Under the pieces are notes generated by a model. The model was not told the origin of the DNA. It ran no database searches and saw only the letters and a list, made by a program, of their open reading frames with translations. The position numbers and the translations under genes were made by a program. A stretch of DNA of 64,000 bases from Pseudobacteroides sp. (GTDB taxonomy: Bacteria > Bacillota > Clostridia > Acetivibrionales > DSM-2933), in assembly GCF_036567765.1 (NCBI RefSeq), contig NZ_DATCTU010000112.1, positions 111,709 through 175,708 of the forward strand, written 5' to 3'. Below are positions 63,821 to 64,000 of this stretch, one piece after another. Position 1 is the first letter of the stretch. Every line of letters starts with the position of its first letter.

Positions 63821-64000
63821 TTGTTAACTAAAGATTTAATAAAAGATTATCAGGCAGACAGACAAGTATAGTTTCGAAAAGTAACTGGTAATTGGCTTGA
63901 AAACAAAAATTCAGGTTTGATTCATAAAAAACAAGGTAAAAAACCTTATTGAACTTTGAAAAAAGTATATTGTTACGACAGAGCAAATAAAAAAGGGCAT
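63821..64000 (+). pseudogene. Decayed basic ORF, possibly a transposase fragment
   Basis: One frame reads LLTKDLIKDYQADRQV, stop (TAG, 63869), FRKVTGNWLENKNSG LIHKKQGKKPY, stop (TGA, 63950), then TLKKVYCYDRANKKGH to the window end. The GLIHKKQGKKP stretch is reminiscent of the linker after the helix-turn-helix of some IS transposases, but I cannot name a family. It runs off the window. Confidence 0.25.

Larger units (their letters stand above)
63492..64000. other. Terminal non-coding region with decayed frames
   Basis: After the scaffoldin terminator there is no intact gene. A 35-codon frame opens at 63720 (MGRPLKPYAMAAMSCGESLE...) without a ribosome site and ends at 63827. A second frame with two stops follows (separate entry). 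The region is probably a decayed insertion. Confidence 0.4.

Overview
The window looks like chromosome from a low-GC, spore-forming, cellulolytic Firmicute of the Acetivibrio / Clostridium thermocellum-clariflavum type. It carries a secreted GH9-CBM3-dockerin cellulase, a second (broken) dockerin gene and a cell-surface anchoring scaffoldin (one cohesin plus three SLH repeats). These sit beside ordinary Gram-positive housekeeping and sporulation genes (ftsQ-sbp-ftsA-ftsZ, spoIIM, dacF, GerW/YtfJ). The assignment is inferred from gene content; no 16S gene is present.

Layout. 1-4.1 kb: a dispersed two-hairpin repeat, a large GT-C-like membrane protein and a frameshifted dockerin gene behind a consensus promoter built into an 18-bp inverted repeat. 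4.1-9.1 kb: division cluster with a murA that lacks its usual N-terminal quarter, then ftsQ/divIB, sbp, ftsA and ftsZ. 9.3-16 kb: the GH9 cellulase, a chemoreceptor and a secreted Fn3/stalk-domain protein, then tRNA-Trp on the minus strand. 16.3-24.4 kb: proC-rnhA-nudix, spoIIM, xerD, deoB-pdp and dacF, the usual clostridial order, but with no spoIIA operon after dacF. 24.5-31.6 kb: a membrane protein, then DUF4129-DUF4350-MoxR-DUF58 with a minus-strand SpoIIM-like DUF95 gene and an RDD gene. 31.7-40.7 kb: lysA, a PpiC foldase, an apparently dead site-2 protease homologue, trpS, scpA-scpB, DUF2953, ytfJ, a MmcQ/YjbR protein and rluB. 40.9-45.3 kb: a REC-HD-GYP regulator, a TIM-barrel isomerase, a methyltransferase and a DUF4097 lipoprotein.

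45.5-59.0 kb holds a Tad/Flp-type pilus or secretion locus: CpaE-like ATPase, CpaF ATPase, TadB and TadC, a Flp-like prepilin, two TadE-like pseudopilins, a giant DUF5702/TadG-like protein, two A24 prepilin peptidases, and an FHA protein followed by a PP2C phosphatase. 59.1-63.5 kb encodes surface proteins: a lipoprotein, a three-SLH protein and the cohesin-SLH anchoring scaffoldin with a linker of about 350 residues rich in Thr and Pro. The last 0.5 kb contains only decayed reading frames.

How the parts fit: dockerin enzymes such as the GH9 protein could dock onto the cohesin of the SLH protein, which would tether them to the cell wall. The Tad locus would build a second surface structure. 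Points most worth a second look are the dispersed two-hairpin repeat (five intact or partial copies), the site-2 protease homologue lacking its metal ligands, the truncated murA, a terminator-like hairpin enclosing the start site of the DUF2953 gene, and structured spacers in the Tad and surface-protein regions.
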